Shown here: positions 1-10,762 of the stretch, piece by piece
Position numbering within the stretch: position 1 is the first letter of the stretch
How the letters are laid out: each line of letters starts with the position of its first letter
Origin: Bemisia tabaci
Taxonomy: Eukaryota; Arthropoda; Insecta; Hemiptera; Aleyrodidae
Assembly (NCBI RefSeq): GCF_918797505.1
Contig: NC_092797.1
Coordinates: 33,369,372-33,433,371, forward strand
DNA length: 64,000 bases
Direction of reading: 5' to 3'
Translations under genes and position numbers: made by a program
Notes under the pieces: model-generated
What the model was told of the DNA's origin: nothing
The model's input: only the letters and a program-made list of their open reading frames with translations
Database searches by the model: none

Positions 1-701
1 CAAAGTCGGTCATTGATTCAAATGAAAGCGGATGACGGAGGGAATCCGGAGCAATTTCTGAGGTCGGAGCGTGTGCATCTTTTTGCAGATGCTAACTTTT
101 GAAGGAGTTTCTTCGCTCGATTCTCCCGTGAGCAAGGCTCCAACTTTTTGATCAAATATTTACAAACTCTGGCTCGGCGTTATTAAAACAGTAACTTCGG
201 GACGACCAACGAGAAAGCCTATCTGTATTTTAGATCAAAATATTGAAGTGGCACAACTCATTACAACACGCCGTCTCCAAAAATAGGGCCCTAATTCTCG
301 CCGTGAAATATGGATGACAAGTTTTCGGAGACTCTCGGAGACTTCGCAATCAACACTAAAATCGTATCGTTCCCCGTGAACCGCGCCACGTAAAGCGACC
401 GTATTAAATAGGTCATCTGCTTCCATCTCCTCTATTTTCTCCTGCCATTTCGAGGTTTCTAAAGTGCGGTCGTAATTAGGACAGCATCAATGGAGGGCTT
501 AGCGAGAGACCATTGAACCTCATCCTGAAAGCGATCTCGCCGGTTTGATATTTCGTCTCAAGAATCACGGCCCTTTTACGTCCTCCTTCGTTCCTTCCTT
601 TCCTCGCCCTAAGTAAATGAGTGATAGATAAACTCAGGAATGTAGCTTGAAAAAATGAAAAAGATGAAAGAGAAGGGGAAAAACATGAATTACTAATGGT
701 T
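1..701. other. unannotated AT-rich stretch
   Basis: Short ORFs exist on the minus strand but have no recognisable domain, no codon-like composition and frequent stops in all frames. No repeat family used elsewhere in this annotation is visible. I see nothing to annotate here. Confidence 0.5.
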
Positions 702-959
702 AATTGGACCGAGTTCATCAGAAAGGAACCAACCCACACATCAAGTTGAAACTGAAAAAAAGAGGTTTGCAATTTTATTCCTTCGTGAGACTCAATGAAG
801 AAAGTAAACTTTAACCCCGCTTTTCACAAACTGATATTTTTTTTTTTACTTTGAACTTTTGGCAGAAGAAAATGTACAACTAGAGGAACTCAAAAACATT
901 CTTAACTCAACTTTTTTGAAAATGTGGGTTGGCTCCTTTCTGATGGACTCGATCCAATT
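702..959. mobile_element. family N foldback element (copy 1)
   Basis: The two ends are inverted repeats of about 35 bp. The left end reads AATTGGACCGAGTTCATCAG followed by AAAGGAACCAACCCACA, and the right end is its imperfect complement, ending in GATCCAATT. It matches the element at 59149-59406 at both ends. Length and lack of an ORF fit a non-autonomous DNA transposon (MITE). The superfamily is not identified and I found no clear target duplication. Confidence 0.7.
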
Positions 960-1746
960 TCTGTTGCGCGTCTCAAACTGTTTCCTTCTTCTGCAACAGA
1001 AGCATGAAGGCGTTATGTTTTCTCTATAGATGGGGAAAGATAGAAGGAAAAACAAAATTTTAAAAAAATATTACCTTTAATTTGAGTACAAAATATGGAT
1101 GCTACCTTTCAAAATCAGCTCATTTGCAGAATGAAATTAAGTATGACAAATTTTATCGGAAGTTTGGTAAATTCTATAATCAGTCTACTGAATTTTTGAT
1201 GCAATGATATCGTAGGGTAAAGAAAACCAGACGTTTAGTAACATTTATCATACTATCGGTGAATACGATTAGAGTTGTATTTGCGATCATATAGAGTCTG
1301 TTGATGATTTCTACGCTGGTTTTACTATTTAAATTATGACTTCGTGATCTCTCTCTCTCTCTCTCTCTGTCTCTGATAAATACTTCCTTTCAGAACATTC
1401 GACAACCAGCATAAAAAATAACAAATAAGATGTGCCTTTAGGTGCAGACTCTAACTGTGTATGAATGCTTACTAAGTTTAGCCAAAAACCTGATTTCGAG
1501 CCAAATATGTACATATTCGATTCTTCGGCCTCTGAATTTACGTTGAATGAGAGAGCCAGTTTATCAGTCTCAGCAACATCTAATGGCACTTACCAAATTT
1601 TAAATTTTTACATTGAATTGCTGATTTTTTGGCGCTGTTCAATGAAATGTATTAATTAGGTTTTGAGTTACTTTTCGCTGCCAATCTCTGTATCTGCCTT
1701 CGTATCCTTGGATAATCTCGTACCTTACATTAGCCAAAAACGTGGA
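960..1746. other. no gene seen; CT microsatellite inside
   Basis: Apart from a CT dinucleotide run at about 1350-1374, the stretch shows no repeat family or convincing ORF. Overlapping short ORFs on both strands around 1330-1660 have AT-biased codons and look like chance. Confidence 0.45.
1350..1374. repeat. (CT)n microsatellite
   Basis: An uninterrupted run of CT dinucleotides, followed by a short GTCTCT variant. A simple sequence repeat with no other signal. Confidence 0.9.
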
Positions 1747-2130
1747 TTAGGTTTTTGGATCCGTTGTTGTGTTCACTGAGCGCGGAAAAGGGCATGTGCG
1801 TCCCCGAACATCCGTTAGCACTGCGGCGCCGCGGTCGCACCATGCGATGTCGGTGGGCTCCTCTGTTACATCATCCGTAAACATATCAACGAGTGACAAG
1901 ATAAAGTCCCTCACGACAACCTCAAGCAAGCGTGGCCTACATAACCTGTAAGTATTAAGCCCCTTGGAAACGCATTCGTTCAGTGACTGACGACAGCCCA
2001 GGAAGAGGCTACCTCTCTTCCACCCTGTTTCCTCCCCACAACGACCGGATTGTCCGGGGGCCATGCTGCGTAACTGCATTACACTGTTGCAAAATGTCCA
2101 AAGAGCACTTATCTCATATCTTGAAATCAT
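1747..2130 (-). CDS. possible coding fragment, family unknown
   Basis: This is a 127-codon open frame on the minus strand in a locally GC-richer island. The C-terminal ~70 codons, from about RLCRPRLLEVVVRDF through DMFTDDVTEEPTDIAW to the stop, have a protein-like composition. They combine a hydrophobic helix-like stretch, an acidic patch and two well separated cysteines. A possible splice acceptor (TTAATACTTACAG) lies in frame just before that part, at about 1950, so the real coding piece may be only 1747-1949. I do not recognise a domain. It could be a host exon, a decayed transposon fragment or a chance ORF. The upstream methionine is not supported by any start context. Confidence 0.25.
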   Translation of the reverse strand: MISRYEISALWTFCNSVMQLRSMAPGQSGRCGEETGWKRGSLFLGCRQSLNECVSKGLNTYRLCRPRLLEVVVRDFILSLVDMFTDDVTEEPTDIAWCDRGAAVLTDVRGRTCPFPRSVNTTTDPKT

Positions 2131-2745
2131 CTAAAAATGGACGGATTCACTCAAAATTATCTTAACTACATTTCACGTGGCATAACTTAATTCCCATCGT
2201 GTTTCATTATGTTGACGAAAAAGGAGACTAAAATCCCAAAGTTTCCCTTGAAATTTTTTGTGGATTATCAAGAATATATACTCACAAAATTTCTAGTTAG
2301 AATTATGCTAAGATCCCTGGTTGAAAAAAATTAAAACATAAGTGAGGAATGAGCAACGTCTAATGTAATTAGGCTAGATTGAATTTGTCCCAAGTCTCCG
2401 ATATCTTTGAAAAATCAATGCCTGACATTCAAAATCATTGCCTTACTTCAAATAGGTCAACACATTTTAATATTAACTTTCGAGTAAAAATTCTTATTCT
2501 ATACACCTTGAAGAACAAGAAACATTTTTTGAAATTAACGATTCGACTTGAAACGCACTTTGACGATATACGTGTATGCGATGATTTTGGTTTGAGAGAC
2601 GGCAATCACGCTGCAAATACATGTATGGAATAACTTGTATTTAAACCCCGCTTAAATTTTTGAAATATGTCAAAGTAAGCGTTTTCTGAAGGTTGGGTAT
2701 CGAAGCATCTAAGGTCCATCCCCTAGTGGTGCCATATACGTAAAA
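2131..2745. other. no gene seen
   Basis: AT-rich sequence. The 84-residue open frame at 2379-2633 (+) is lysine/asparagine-rich, as expected from base composition, and shows no domain. Confidence 0.45.
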
Positions 2746-3006
2746 TGAATCAGTGAGTTCGAAAACACACCAACTCGGTAACTCGAAATTGCTCAATTTT
2801 CATAAGAGACGATCAATTTTTATAAAAGTCATTGAAGTCGGCGCATCTGTTCCAACTTGGACCTTTAAAATGCCCTTAAAAGCTTCTATTTCGGCAACTA
2901 AAATCTCTTTCTTAGACTAATTTCTTCATTCACTGCTCGGTTTCGTGTATGTGTCTTGATTCTTTTCATTTTTCCGAGTTGGTGTGTTTTCGTTCTCACT
3001 GATTCA
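2746..3006. mobile_element. family U foldback element
   Basis: Terminal inverted repeats of about 33 bp. The left begins GAATCAGTGAGTTCGAAAAC and continues ACACCAACTCGG. The right is its near-perfect complement, ending CTCACTGATTC. No coding capacity. A single copy of MITE type; superfamily unknown. Confidence 0.75.
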
Positions 3007-3231
3007 AATATAGTGACTACTCCACAATAATTTTGTTTACTTGAATCAACGTGGCAACGCAATTATTCAGCGAGTGCTTCCGCGGACACCCAAAAACGTC
3101 GGCACATGCGACAAGACCAATTAGAATCAGAAACCGGAGGCGCAGACCCCAAATTTGATGCTTGCTCCCGGTAACTGCAATCCGAATTCGCCCCGACTTA
3201 TTTATGGGGTCGGCGCTGAAAAAAAGCGCTT

Positions 3232-3498
3232 TTGCGCCACTCGCGCCATCTTGTGATTAATGCTCAGCTCTGGAGGAATCCTCAACTTGAGTCGCGGTTC
3301 GGGAGGCATATGCTCCAACTTCTTGCGGCTGTGGCGCTGTTTTCGCTCTTTTTTCAGCCCCGCCTCCAACCCCATCCGTGCTCTCTTCCCTCAGTGTCGC
3401 CGCCACCGCCACCTCGTTTCAACGGTATCAGGCAAAACTCCCCGTTTTTTGTTCCCTCCAACCTCCCCAACGACTTCCTGAAACGTTTCGAGTGCTGA
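3232..3498 (+). CDS. GC-rich exon-like segment, function unknown
   Basis: Two overlapping plus-strand frames stay open through a local GC island. One (3260-3481) uses mostly C or G at third positions up to a possible splice donor at about 3423 (ACG|GTATCA). The other, from an ATG at about 3310, begins with a hydrophobic signal-peptide-like stretch (MLQLLAAVALFSLFF) followed by a proline-rich tail. Only one frame could be real, and no domain is recognisable in either. It may be a host exon or just GC-rich non-coding sequence. Confidence 0.18.
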   Translation: MRHSRHLVINAQLWRNPQLESRFGRHMLQLLAAVALFSLFFQPRLQPHPCSLPSVSPPPPPRFNGIRQNSPFFVPSNLPNDFLKRFEC

Positions 3499-3539
3499 AT
3501 AATGTTGACACATTCTTAACTTTTAATTACCTCTGAAAT

Positions 3540-3964
3540 ATATGCGCCCGACCACCCGTCCCTCTCTTCCGCCGCGCTAAAGAAAAAGAGGATCGAGCGC
3601 TTGTAGAATGGTACGAGTTATTAAAAAGAAAATTGAAAAATATGGGGCTATTAAGAAACTGCCTTCGCGAAACTTTCGTAATTTGCCGGACAGATTAGAA
3701 ATTGCAAATCATAAAGCGCCCAAAAGTGTGAGGAGGGGGAAAACCACGCAATTTAAGGTTCATCTCAGAAACTCGAGGTTTTCTTCTTAAGTAGACAGCT
3801 TACGCTCTGATTTTAGGCTCTATGTAAAAGTACAAAAAAAAAATCATAAAGCACCCAAAAGTGTGAGGTGGAGGGAAAACCACACGATTTAAGATTCATC
3901 TCAGAAACTCGAGGTTTTCCTCTTAACTAGACAGCTTACGCTTTGATTTTAGGCTCCATGTGAA

Positions 3965-4020
<56 letters not shown>
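3540..4020 (+). repeat. dimeric poly(A)-ended retroposon-like repeat
   Basis: Two direct units, about 3705-3840 and 3846-3965, share the sequence from ATCATAAAGC through CTCAGAAACTCGAGGTTTTC to TTTTAGGCTC. Each ends in an A run. The first run is about 10 A, the second about 55 A (3966-4020). Unit identity is roughly 90%. Sequence upstream from about 3540 may belong to the same insertion. A poly(A) tail on each unit points to RNA-mediated insertion (SINE-like or a retrocopy) followed by duplication. No tRNA-like promoter boxes are clear. Confidence 0.55.
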
Positions 4021-4021
<1 letters not shown>

Positions 4022-4051
4022 AAGTGATTCTACAGAGAAAGACTGAAATAA

Positions 4052-4286
4052 CTGCTTTGCTCGCCATATCAGCTTTCAGGCGTAGCCAAATTTTTCATGA
4101 TAAAGTAACGAATTTTTGTGGGAACTTGTGAACATTTTGCTTCCATTTTTTGGAGTCTTTGTTCATCCAAACTATCTAAAAGTGTCGAGAATAAATATTT
4201 GCACCTTTTCTGAATGACAAATATTTAATTCAAGGAAATTCGACCATGTCCGAATTTTCATACGGCTTTCTCTCCTAGAACGGCAG
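4052..4286. mobile_element. family A foldback, divergent copy
   Basis: The left end CTGCTTTGC and the right end CCTAGAACGGCAG align with family A, and the subterminal pieces (GCCAAATTT, CATACGGC) are kept. It is more diverged than other copies, and the flanks (ATAA/AATT) are no longer an exact duplication. Likely an old insertion. Confidence 0.65.
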
Positions 4287-4651
4287 AATTGTACTGTTTT
4301 TCGCCGTGGAGCCCGATCCATTTGTCCCAACTATGTTAGCAAAAATTGCTCTTTTCAAACTTTTCACTTCAAAAATAATATACTATCTTCAAGCTCCGTC
4401 TATTATCTGTTTTTATATTTTTCTAATTGATGAATTCATAAATATTTAAATCGACGAGGGGGAGTACTGCACAACTGTATGCATTATTGTAATTAGTACA
4501 GGCCAAAGAGCAGGTTGCGTGAGGTCAATCAACATTCCTGGTCAGGAATTGAATCCATAAACTGAAATAGATAAACAAAATCATAATGACAAATGCAAAT
4601 GAATTCACCTGCTGAAAGCTCCCCACTCCGCGCTATCGTAAAATCCAAAAG
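4287..4651. other. no gene seen
   Basis: AT-rich spacer between two family A copies. No ORF or repeat recognised. Confidence 0.45.
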
Positions 4652-4655
4652 TATA

Positions 4656-4907
4656 CTGTTGTGCTGAAGGAAAAACGTCGTATGAGCCTCCAGGCGCTGC
4701 CAAATTTCCTTAGATAAAATACGAAATTCCTAGAAAACTGTGGATATTTTTCTACCAATTGTTTACAGGATTTCAATCACAATTTAATCTATAGTTTCTG
4801 AAAATTTCAAGGAAAATATTCATAACTCTCCTGATCAATTAACATTCTACAGGAGGAAATTTGGCAACTCTCGAATACTCATACGGCGTTCTTCCTTAGT
4901 ACGGCAG
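4656..4907. mobile_element. family A foldback, TSD TATA
   Basis: Full-length 252-bp foldback from CTGTTGTGCTGAAGG to TAGTACGGCAG. It is flanked by the 4-bp direct repeat TATA (4652-4655 and 4908-4911). The two arms are complementary over most of their length. No ORF. One of four copies in the window with exact 4-bp flanking duplications. Confidence 0.85.
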
Positions 4908-4911
4908 TATA

Positions 4912-5922
4912 GCATGCACACGAAGAGGGGATGCGCTGGTGGTTACCGCCAACTAGTGAGTGCAGCTAAATTTACATTTCCATACAATTTAAGCCTCTCA
5001 ATAGTTGTTTTTCTATTATTATTCTTCAACTCTCATTATGTATGATGAACCACAGTGCATCCGACGAGTATTTATTTGTGCACAAAACAATACGATTCTA
5101 TCTGAGCATAATTGATTTCTCAGCGGACAGCCTAATGAAATGTTCAGCGAATTTCCGTCCTCATGTGCATTAATATGTGGTGATGCGCTCGATTCATGCA
5201 AATGATACAATTGCATGCCGAGAGGACCAAACCGTGTAACTTCCCTTGCGACTTTACAAATTTCCTGGCAATTTTTGCTTTTATAATCAGGGTTTAGCCG
5301 TTTTTTTTTTTTTTTTTACACATAATTTTGTTATTTATTCCCCGTATTCAAGCACTTCGGAAAAATTCTTTAAAAATTTTGCTGGAAGAATTGGGGGAAT
5401 ATTTACCTGGAAAAAACACATAAAAACAATATTTTCAAACCCAATGATGGAGTCTGTGATTTGGTAGGTCCTAAATCAGAGTTATATGTACTCGTAAATA
5501 GATATAGAATCACACTCAACGCGAACAACTTTTATCCGTAGAAGTTGGTGCTTAAAAGTAAGATGAAAAAAAGGTAAGCAAGATCTCTTTCTAGGGAGAT
5601 GTGAACTTTTAGACTGACCATATACTGAAATGGCGAATTCAGAGACGGGTGAGATTTTCGAAATTTCAACTCCTACATGAGTGAAATCATCTTCAATAAA
5701 CCCGTAGACGGTCGTCGGGTTGTGTTGCCAATTATTATAAATGATAATTACAAGATCATCATATTTGTATACAGTGATGAAATATTTTGAATACTTAGTG
5801 AGGAAGTACGTTAGATCCCAACTTACCCAACCCTCTCTTTATCCCTTCTCTTCATGGCCAAGTAAAAGTCTTTTTGAAGAACTTTTGTAAAAAAATACCG
5901 TCCGAACATTAAAAATTAAGAG
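4912..5922. other. no gene seen; T homopolymer inside
   Basis: No repeat family or convincing coding frame. A T run of about 19 lies at about 5300-5318. Minus-strand ORF 5019-5216 has no domain. Confidence 0.45.
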
Positions 5923-6400
5923 ATGAAAACCGAACAAGACTCTGGCACTCATACGGCTAAAGTGATACCACTATTCGTGTTTTATGGATGTGCTTGAAGT
6001 ATCGTCAAAATTGAAGGCGAAATGAGACGTCTGGTCTTGACTCCGAAATCGTGCCGCTCTTATCAGGAGCAATCTCTCTCTCTATCGAAACGAAGCAACA
6101 ATGCCCGACATTCTGGCAAACTACATAGTTTTTCTCAATTTCACTACATTATCGAACCAAGAAACTTACGTAAACAATGGCGTCGAGAGAAGTGAGAAAT
6201 CAAGAGATAGCAACAGAACAAGACTCTCTATCTCACACGGCTCTTTGATACCACTATTCGTGCTCTATGGATGGGCTTGAAGTATCATCAAAATTGAAGG
6301 CGAAATGAGGCGTCTGGTCTCGACTCCGACTTCTTGCCACGCGCAGGGACGACTGCTCTCCATCACAACGAAACAACTTTCCCCGAAATTCTAGCATATC
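5923..6400. repeat. family Q tandem direct repeat (2 units)
   Basis: Two units, about 5923-6140 and 6202-6400, share ordered blocks: GAACAAGACTCT, GATACCACTATTCGTG, then TCAAAATTGAAGGCGAAATG and CGTCTGGTCT. The period is about 285 bp. Related sequence occurs inverted at about 40590-40810, so this is a dispersed family rather than a purely local duplication. Confidence 0.7.
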
Positions 6401-7400
6401 TACGGCAAAACTGCAGAGCCGTGTAAGTCACATTGCGACGTTACAGATATATATCCTGCTATATTTTTACTTCCTGAAAGATTAGTAACCGTAACAGAAA
6501 CTCACTCCAGTCATTTGGTGTCTTTATGCGGTTTTGAGAGTGGAACTTTTTTTCTCACCGGATTTCTCACCTGTAAGGGGGGAGGGAATTTCCAATCGAA
6601 AATACAAATCTACTCTCTTATAAATTATGGGATCCTCCCCATCCCCCAAAACTCCCCAAAATTTAAAAAAAGGCAGATAAATGACTATTCTCTCACGTTC
6701 TCTAGCCGATAATTCGGAAACCGTCGTTAATCTTAAGAGCTGCAAACTTAGAAGCGCCACAAATACGGTATGGTTTAACTTTTCAGGCATTTTCGTCCGA
6801 AAACTTACGTAACACACTCTACTGTATTCTGCCTTCAATAACTAAACGTTGAGTTTTTTGGACCGCAGTCTCTGTCCCCAGGGACATTCACACATATCAA
6901 TGTTTATCTTGCTGATTCGATTCATTGATACTTACTTTTCACTACATTGACCTCATACGTGTTCAATGTATCGATAAACAACTCGAAGATATCCACTCTC
7001 CCTCCCCTTTCACGTGGCTGATGCTTTCATACTTTAGGCTGTTGGCTAATGTTTTCTGAGCGTGTAGCAACAGTTGCCCAACCAAATTTTTAGAGGAATG
7101 TAATTATAGAGTTGGAGGTAGAATAAATTTCCACCCCTTATCCTTTATCCTGAGCCTACGGACTCCCCTGAACGCGGAGCTATAAGCTTTTTAGGTTATT
7201 CATCGCGCCCGTTGGGCGCATTTCCTTTGCACGTTACGCCATCTTTCACCACACTACGTCGTTAAAGGCCCCTCCGTGCTTTCCCCTCCTCTTATGCAAC
7301 CCTGCAGTGGCAGTCGTGAGCCGTGCAACCCTCCGCCCCACCTTTTCTTCTCCAACGTCATCCCGAGCGGAATGTCGACTTGTTAAAGCACCTTCAAACT
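6401..7400. other. no gene seen
   Basis: Overlapping ORFs on opposite strands at 6515-6838 carry no domain and lie in AT-rich sequence. No repeat recognised. Confidence 0.4.
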
Positions 7401-8177
7401 CCTTTGCTAGGAAAAAACGCCGTATATGCCTTCAGACGCTGCCAAAAGCCCATCGATAATATATCAATTTTCGAGGAAAATTGTAATTTTTCTTTCGAAT
7501 TAATATAATTGCTCATTAATCTGAAGTATCTGAAAATTTTAAGAAAAAAATACAGGACGTTTCAAGGTATAATAGCAGATAGAGACATTATCCTTGGTGC
7601 AACATAAGACTTTCCATCGCTGAAATTAAAATCTCAGACTCCCCTGAAACCCTATATAATCCTCTTTTTACTCAAGATTGCAGCACATTTGACCTCTTTA
7701 ATGAATTTATTGCTATAACATAGGGGGAACATAATGAATTTTGGCCCGTAAAAGTCTCCAAAATCCAAGATAAACGAAGATTTCCCGGGGTATGCAAGAG
7801 AGACCACGACTCTGACTTCTAGGGGGCTCTTGCAAGAAAACTTCATAGAGGCGGGAAATATTCTTATTATGACCGACAGAGTTTTCTCCTGCAGCCTCAT
7901 TGTATAACTCTGGACAAACAATATTTACACCTTCCAAAAAAATTTCCTTTCCCGGACGACCGCCCAAGAGATGGGCACAGAGCTGCCTTTCATCCCCGGA
8001 GAATTGATCCCCTCTCATCGCCATCATATTTTATTTTTGATATTTATGTACTAATTTAGAGGCTAGACAAACAGGGTCACGGCCCTAGTCAGGGGGTAGA
8101 AGAAGAAGAAGAAAAAAAAGATAAGAAATTTGGCAACGGCTAAATGTGCATACGGCGTTCTTCCTCAGCCCGACAAT
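7401..8177. mobile_element. family A foldback split by ~550 bp
   Basis: The left arm (about 7401-7560, with GCCGTATATGCCTTCAGACG) and the right end (about 8120-8177, with TTTGGCAACGGC and CATACGGCGTTCTTCCTCAG) match family A. They are separated by about 550 bp of unrelated sequence ending in a GAAGAA run. Read as one element interrupted by an insertion. Two independent fragments is the alternative. Confidence 0.5.
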
Positions 8178-9426
8178 GTGCGCAGCCTAAGTCAGCCTCG
8201 CCCTCCTTCACGTAACATTTGTTTTCCTTTGAAATAATCGGAGCAGTAGTGGAGGAGCCAGGAGCGTTTAATTTAGACAAGAGCGAAGCCGATAAGCCTC
8301 CTCTTGGACATAGACCCGCCGTGCGTGAACCCGTATGAAATCGAAGTGAGTTATGAGGCGTCTCAATAAGCGCGCTCGCTTGAATATCTATCAACCGGTT
8401 AAGAGCGCCCCTCCCTCTCCCGCTCCCCCTAAACGTATCATTTAAGATGCGAAGCACCCGTGCTCGGATGGAAATAGAAACGCATATTTCTGTATCGCCC
8501 ATTTACCATTTACGACATATTTTCGGGAGCTCCGAGCCTCGGGAGCGAATTTTGGACACATTTAGATCCTCCCGCTAAATGTGTAACGTCAATTTTAAGT
8601 ATCTATACTATGTTTCATTCCACTAAAACTTCAGCTATCTAAGAATTTCTTGTCTCGGTTGTAAACAGAAAACTAAAGATGACGCAGCTTTTGTTCGTCC
8701 AGATGACCTACTAGACATTTGCCGCTAAGCTCTTTACTCACAGAGTATCGATACTGGACGTTTTAAGCTCTTAAAAAGTCGCTGATTCCATTCCAGAGGG
8801 AGAGATTTTCTTTAGCAGAGCTTTCAAGAAAAAAAAAAAAAAAAGAAAAAAAACACGAACACGCTCAAAATTGAAGCATATTACAAATTTCCACTACCTC
8901 GAGAATCCCAAGAATCTGACTGTGCTCGAGTTAAAAGTCGTTAAAATGCTTCAATGTTCCTTATTTTTTCGATATTTTTCCTAAAAAAACTCTCTAATCC
9001 ATTTTGGAGTGAAATGTACTTAAAATTTTAATGTCGCCACCCCAGGGAAAGAGGGAAAACAGTGCAGATTCCGCTTGTTGAATGTTTCGTTGTCGCCTTT
9101 TTTTGCAGAGTAGATTCGTAATTACGTTAGTCTGTAGGGCTCCTCTGAAATGGAGCAGAGTATAATGTAATATTTTAATTGTAAGAGAATGTCATTGCTT
9201 GAGATGAAAAGCTATTCAAAGGGCCCGAAAACGTCCACCATATTCAACGCCATAAAATCGTACCGTTTAATTGACACAAGGAGAAAGTATTCCCTTACAC
9301 ATCTTGTGATTCATAATGTTCAATATTTAGGGATTGCGCCAGCATGACTATGTTTTTGGGACTCAGAAACGCTAGCTTGAGGGTCATAACGGGGGAAAAT
9401 TGCCCGGATTTAACAGCTGAGCTGGT
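8178..9426. other. no gene seen; A-rich run inside
   Basis: Includes an A-rich homopolymer at about 8828-8855. The minus-strand frame 8140-8502 begins inside the family A right end and has no recognisable domain. Confidence 0.4.
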
Positions 9427-9434
9427 ATATGAGC

Positions 9435-9599
9435 CAGTGGCGTGGCGCGACTTGCGATATATCGATTGTTATGCCATTTAAACCTATAGAAAAGGATCGA
9501 TAAACAGGGTGTTCGCAGCGAACACCGTAATGCTCGATTCTTCACCATAGGTTTAAATGGCATAACAATCGATACATCGCAATTCACGCCACGCCACTG
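9435..9599. mobile_element. family F hAT-like MITE, TSD ATATGAGC
   Basis: A 165-bp foldback with ends CAGTGGCGTGGCG...CGCCACGCCACTG, flanked by the exact 8-bp repeat ATATGAGC (9427-9434 and 9600-9607). The arms are about 80 bp each and meet at the central palindrome GTGTTCGCAGCGAACAC. The 8-bp duplication and CAGTGGCG ends fit the hAT superfamily. Apparent ORFs through it are a property of the palindrome. Confidence 0.9.
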
Positions 9600-10271
9600 A
9601 TATGAGCTCATACTTTGAGGAACTTTACACAGTAACCCGTTAAATGTCCATTAGCTCTGATAACTGGCCCTTGCGGGTTAATTTTGTCCCATGTGTTCAG
9701 TTTCGAGGCAAATAGAGCCTCCCTCTATACTCTCCCCTAGTACTATTTACGACTACAGTAACTACACTTTTACTTTCGAGGTTCCACCACTCATCCTTTG
9801 ACGGAAGTTGCCGAGTTGGCTCCCGTCCATTTTTAGGTGGGTCGAGTTGGCTCCCGTTTGAAAAAGGGGGTCCCCTCCCCTATGGGTCGAGTTGGCTCCC
9901 GTTTGAAAATTGGTCTTTTTTGGTGGGTCGAGTTGGCACGTAAGCGTGCGTTTATTTACGCTTAACGAGAGGTGCGCGTTCTTCACTTCATTGAGGGGGA
10001 AGATAACAGACTCGATGCCGGGAACTACGATGCTATTCTCCTATCAAAAATAATCTTCGCCTTCAACTGCACGCATTATCTAGTACGCACCCCTCCCTCC
10101 ATCAGGTGTCAACAACATTGCGTGAGACGTGAATTAAGAGTAAGTCGCCAGTATTTCGACTGCGGTCCAGGCCGAAAGAAACGACCGCTCAGTGTTTCCT
10201 TTTTTGTGCGTGTTTTCTCTTTTGTATGTATTTTAGATTTTTTAAATTTTTAAATTGTGTGAGAAACAAAC

Positions 10272-10667
10272 ATGGATGAAATTTTAAGTGAAATGTTAAG
10301 TGAAAAAGGGCAAAAATTAATTATATTAAGAAACTTCAAATTCAGTTTTCATAAGAAATTAGCGGGAGATGTAGAGCGATGGAAGTGTGTTAAGCGATTG
10401 TGCAAAGCCTTCATAAAGCTTGAAAACGGAGTTCTAGTGGAGGATCAAGCTAATCACGTGGGTCACGCTGCAGAAGCTGAAGGGTCATTGTTGCGGCAAA
10501 AAATATCTAACACCTTAAAGAGGCGTGCAACTGAATGTATATCAGAAAGGCCTGCGAAAATTATCCGGCAAGAAATCTCGAAGTGCAGCGATGGGCCATC
10601 AGTTACCGCGAATGATATCCTACTCCATGGCCATGTTCCAATGACAAGTCCTGCTAATTGGCCGTAG
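10272..10667 (+). CDS. FLYWCH-type zinc-finger protein, transposon-derived
   Basis: The 131-residue product has the FLYWCH zinc-finger pattern at residues ~15-65: a basic aromatic stretch (NFKFSFHKKL), then W37-K-C39, C44 in RLCKAF, and the histidine pair H62 and H65 in NHVGH. Known FLYWCH domains usually end H-x-H, so the H-x2-H spacing is a slight departure. A basic segment after it (LKRRATE...RPAKIIRQEI, ~75-102) resembles the linker that follows FLYWCH in insect Mutator-like proteins. The chain then stops, with no DDE catalytic region, so it is probably a DNA-binding remnant. The start ATG has a good insect context (ACAAACATGG). A poly(A) signal AATAAA follows at 10757, suggesting it could be expressed. 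It lies centrally between the element's inverted repeat arrays. Confidence 0.6.
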   Translation: MDEILSEMLSEKGQKLIILRNFKFSFHKKLAGDVERWKCVKRLCKAFIKLENGVLVEDQANHVGHAAEAEGSLLRQKISNTLKRRATECISERPAKIIRQEISKCSDGPSVTANDILLHGHVPMTSPANWP

Positions 10668-10756
10668 CAGGTGAAAATTAATAACCTGTTTTTAATCATT
10701 TCCATTCCCTACATTTTAATACCCATTGTCCGGAGAGAGACGATATAAACAAACAA

Positions 10757-10762
10757 AATAAA
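10757..10762 (+). promoter_or_regulatory. possible poly(A) signal for FLYWCH ORF
   Basis: A canonical AATAAA lies 90 bp after the stop codon and is followed by an A-rich run. It fits as the transcript end of the ORF, but AATAAA is common by chance in AT-rich DNA. Confidence 0.35.

Noticed and set aside
9797..9940. CRISPR-like regularly spaced repeats
   Set aside because: Repeats are mirrored at the far end of the same element and spacing varies. The context is a eukaryotic transposon.
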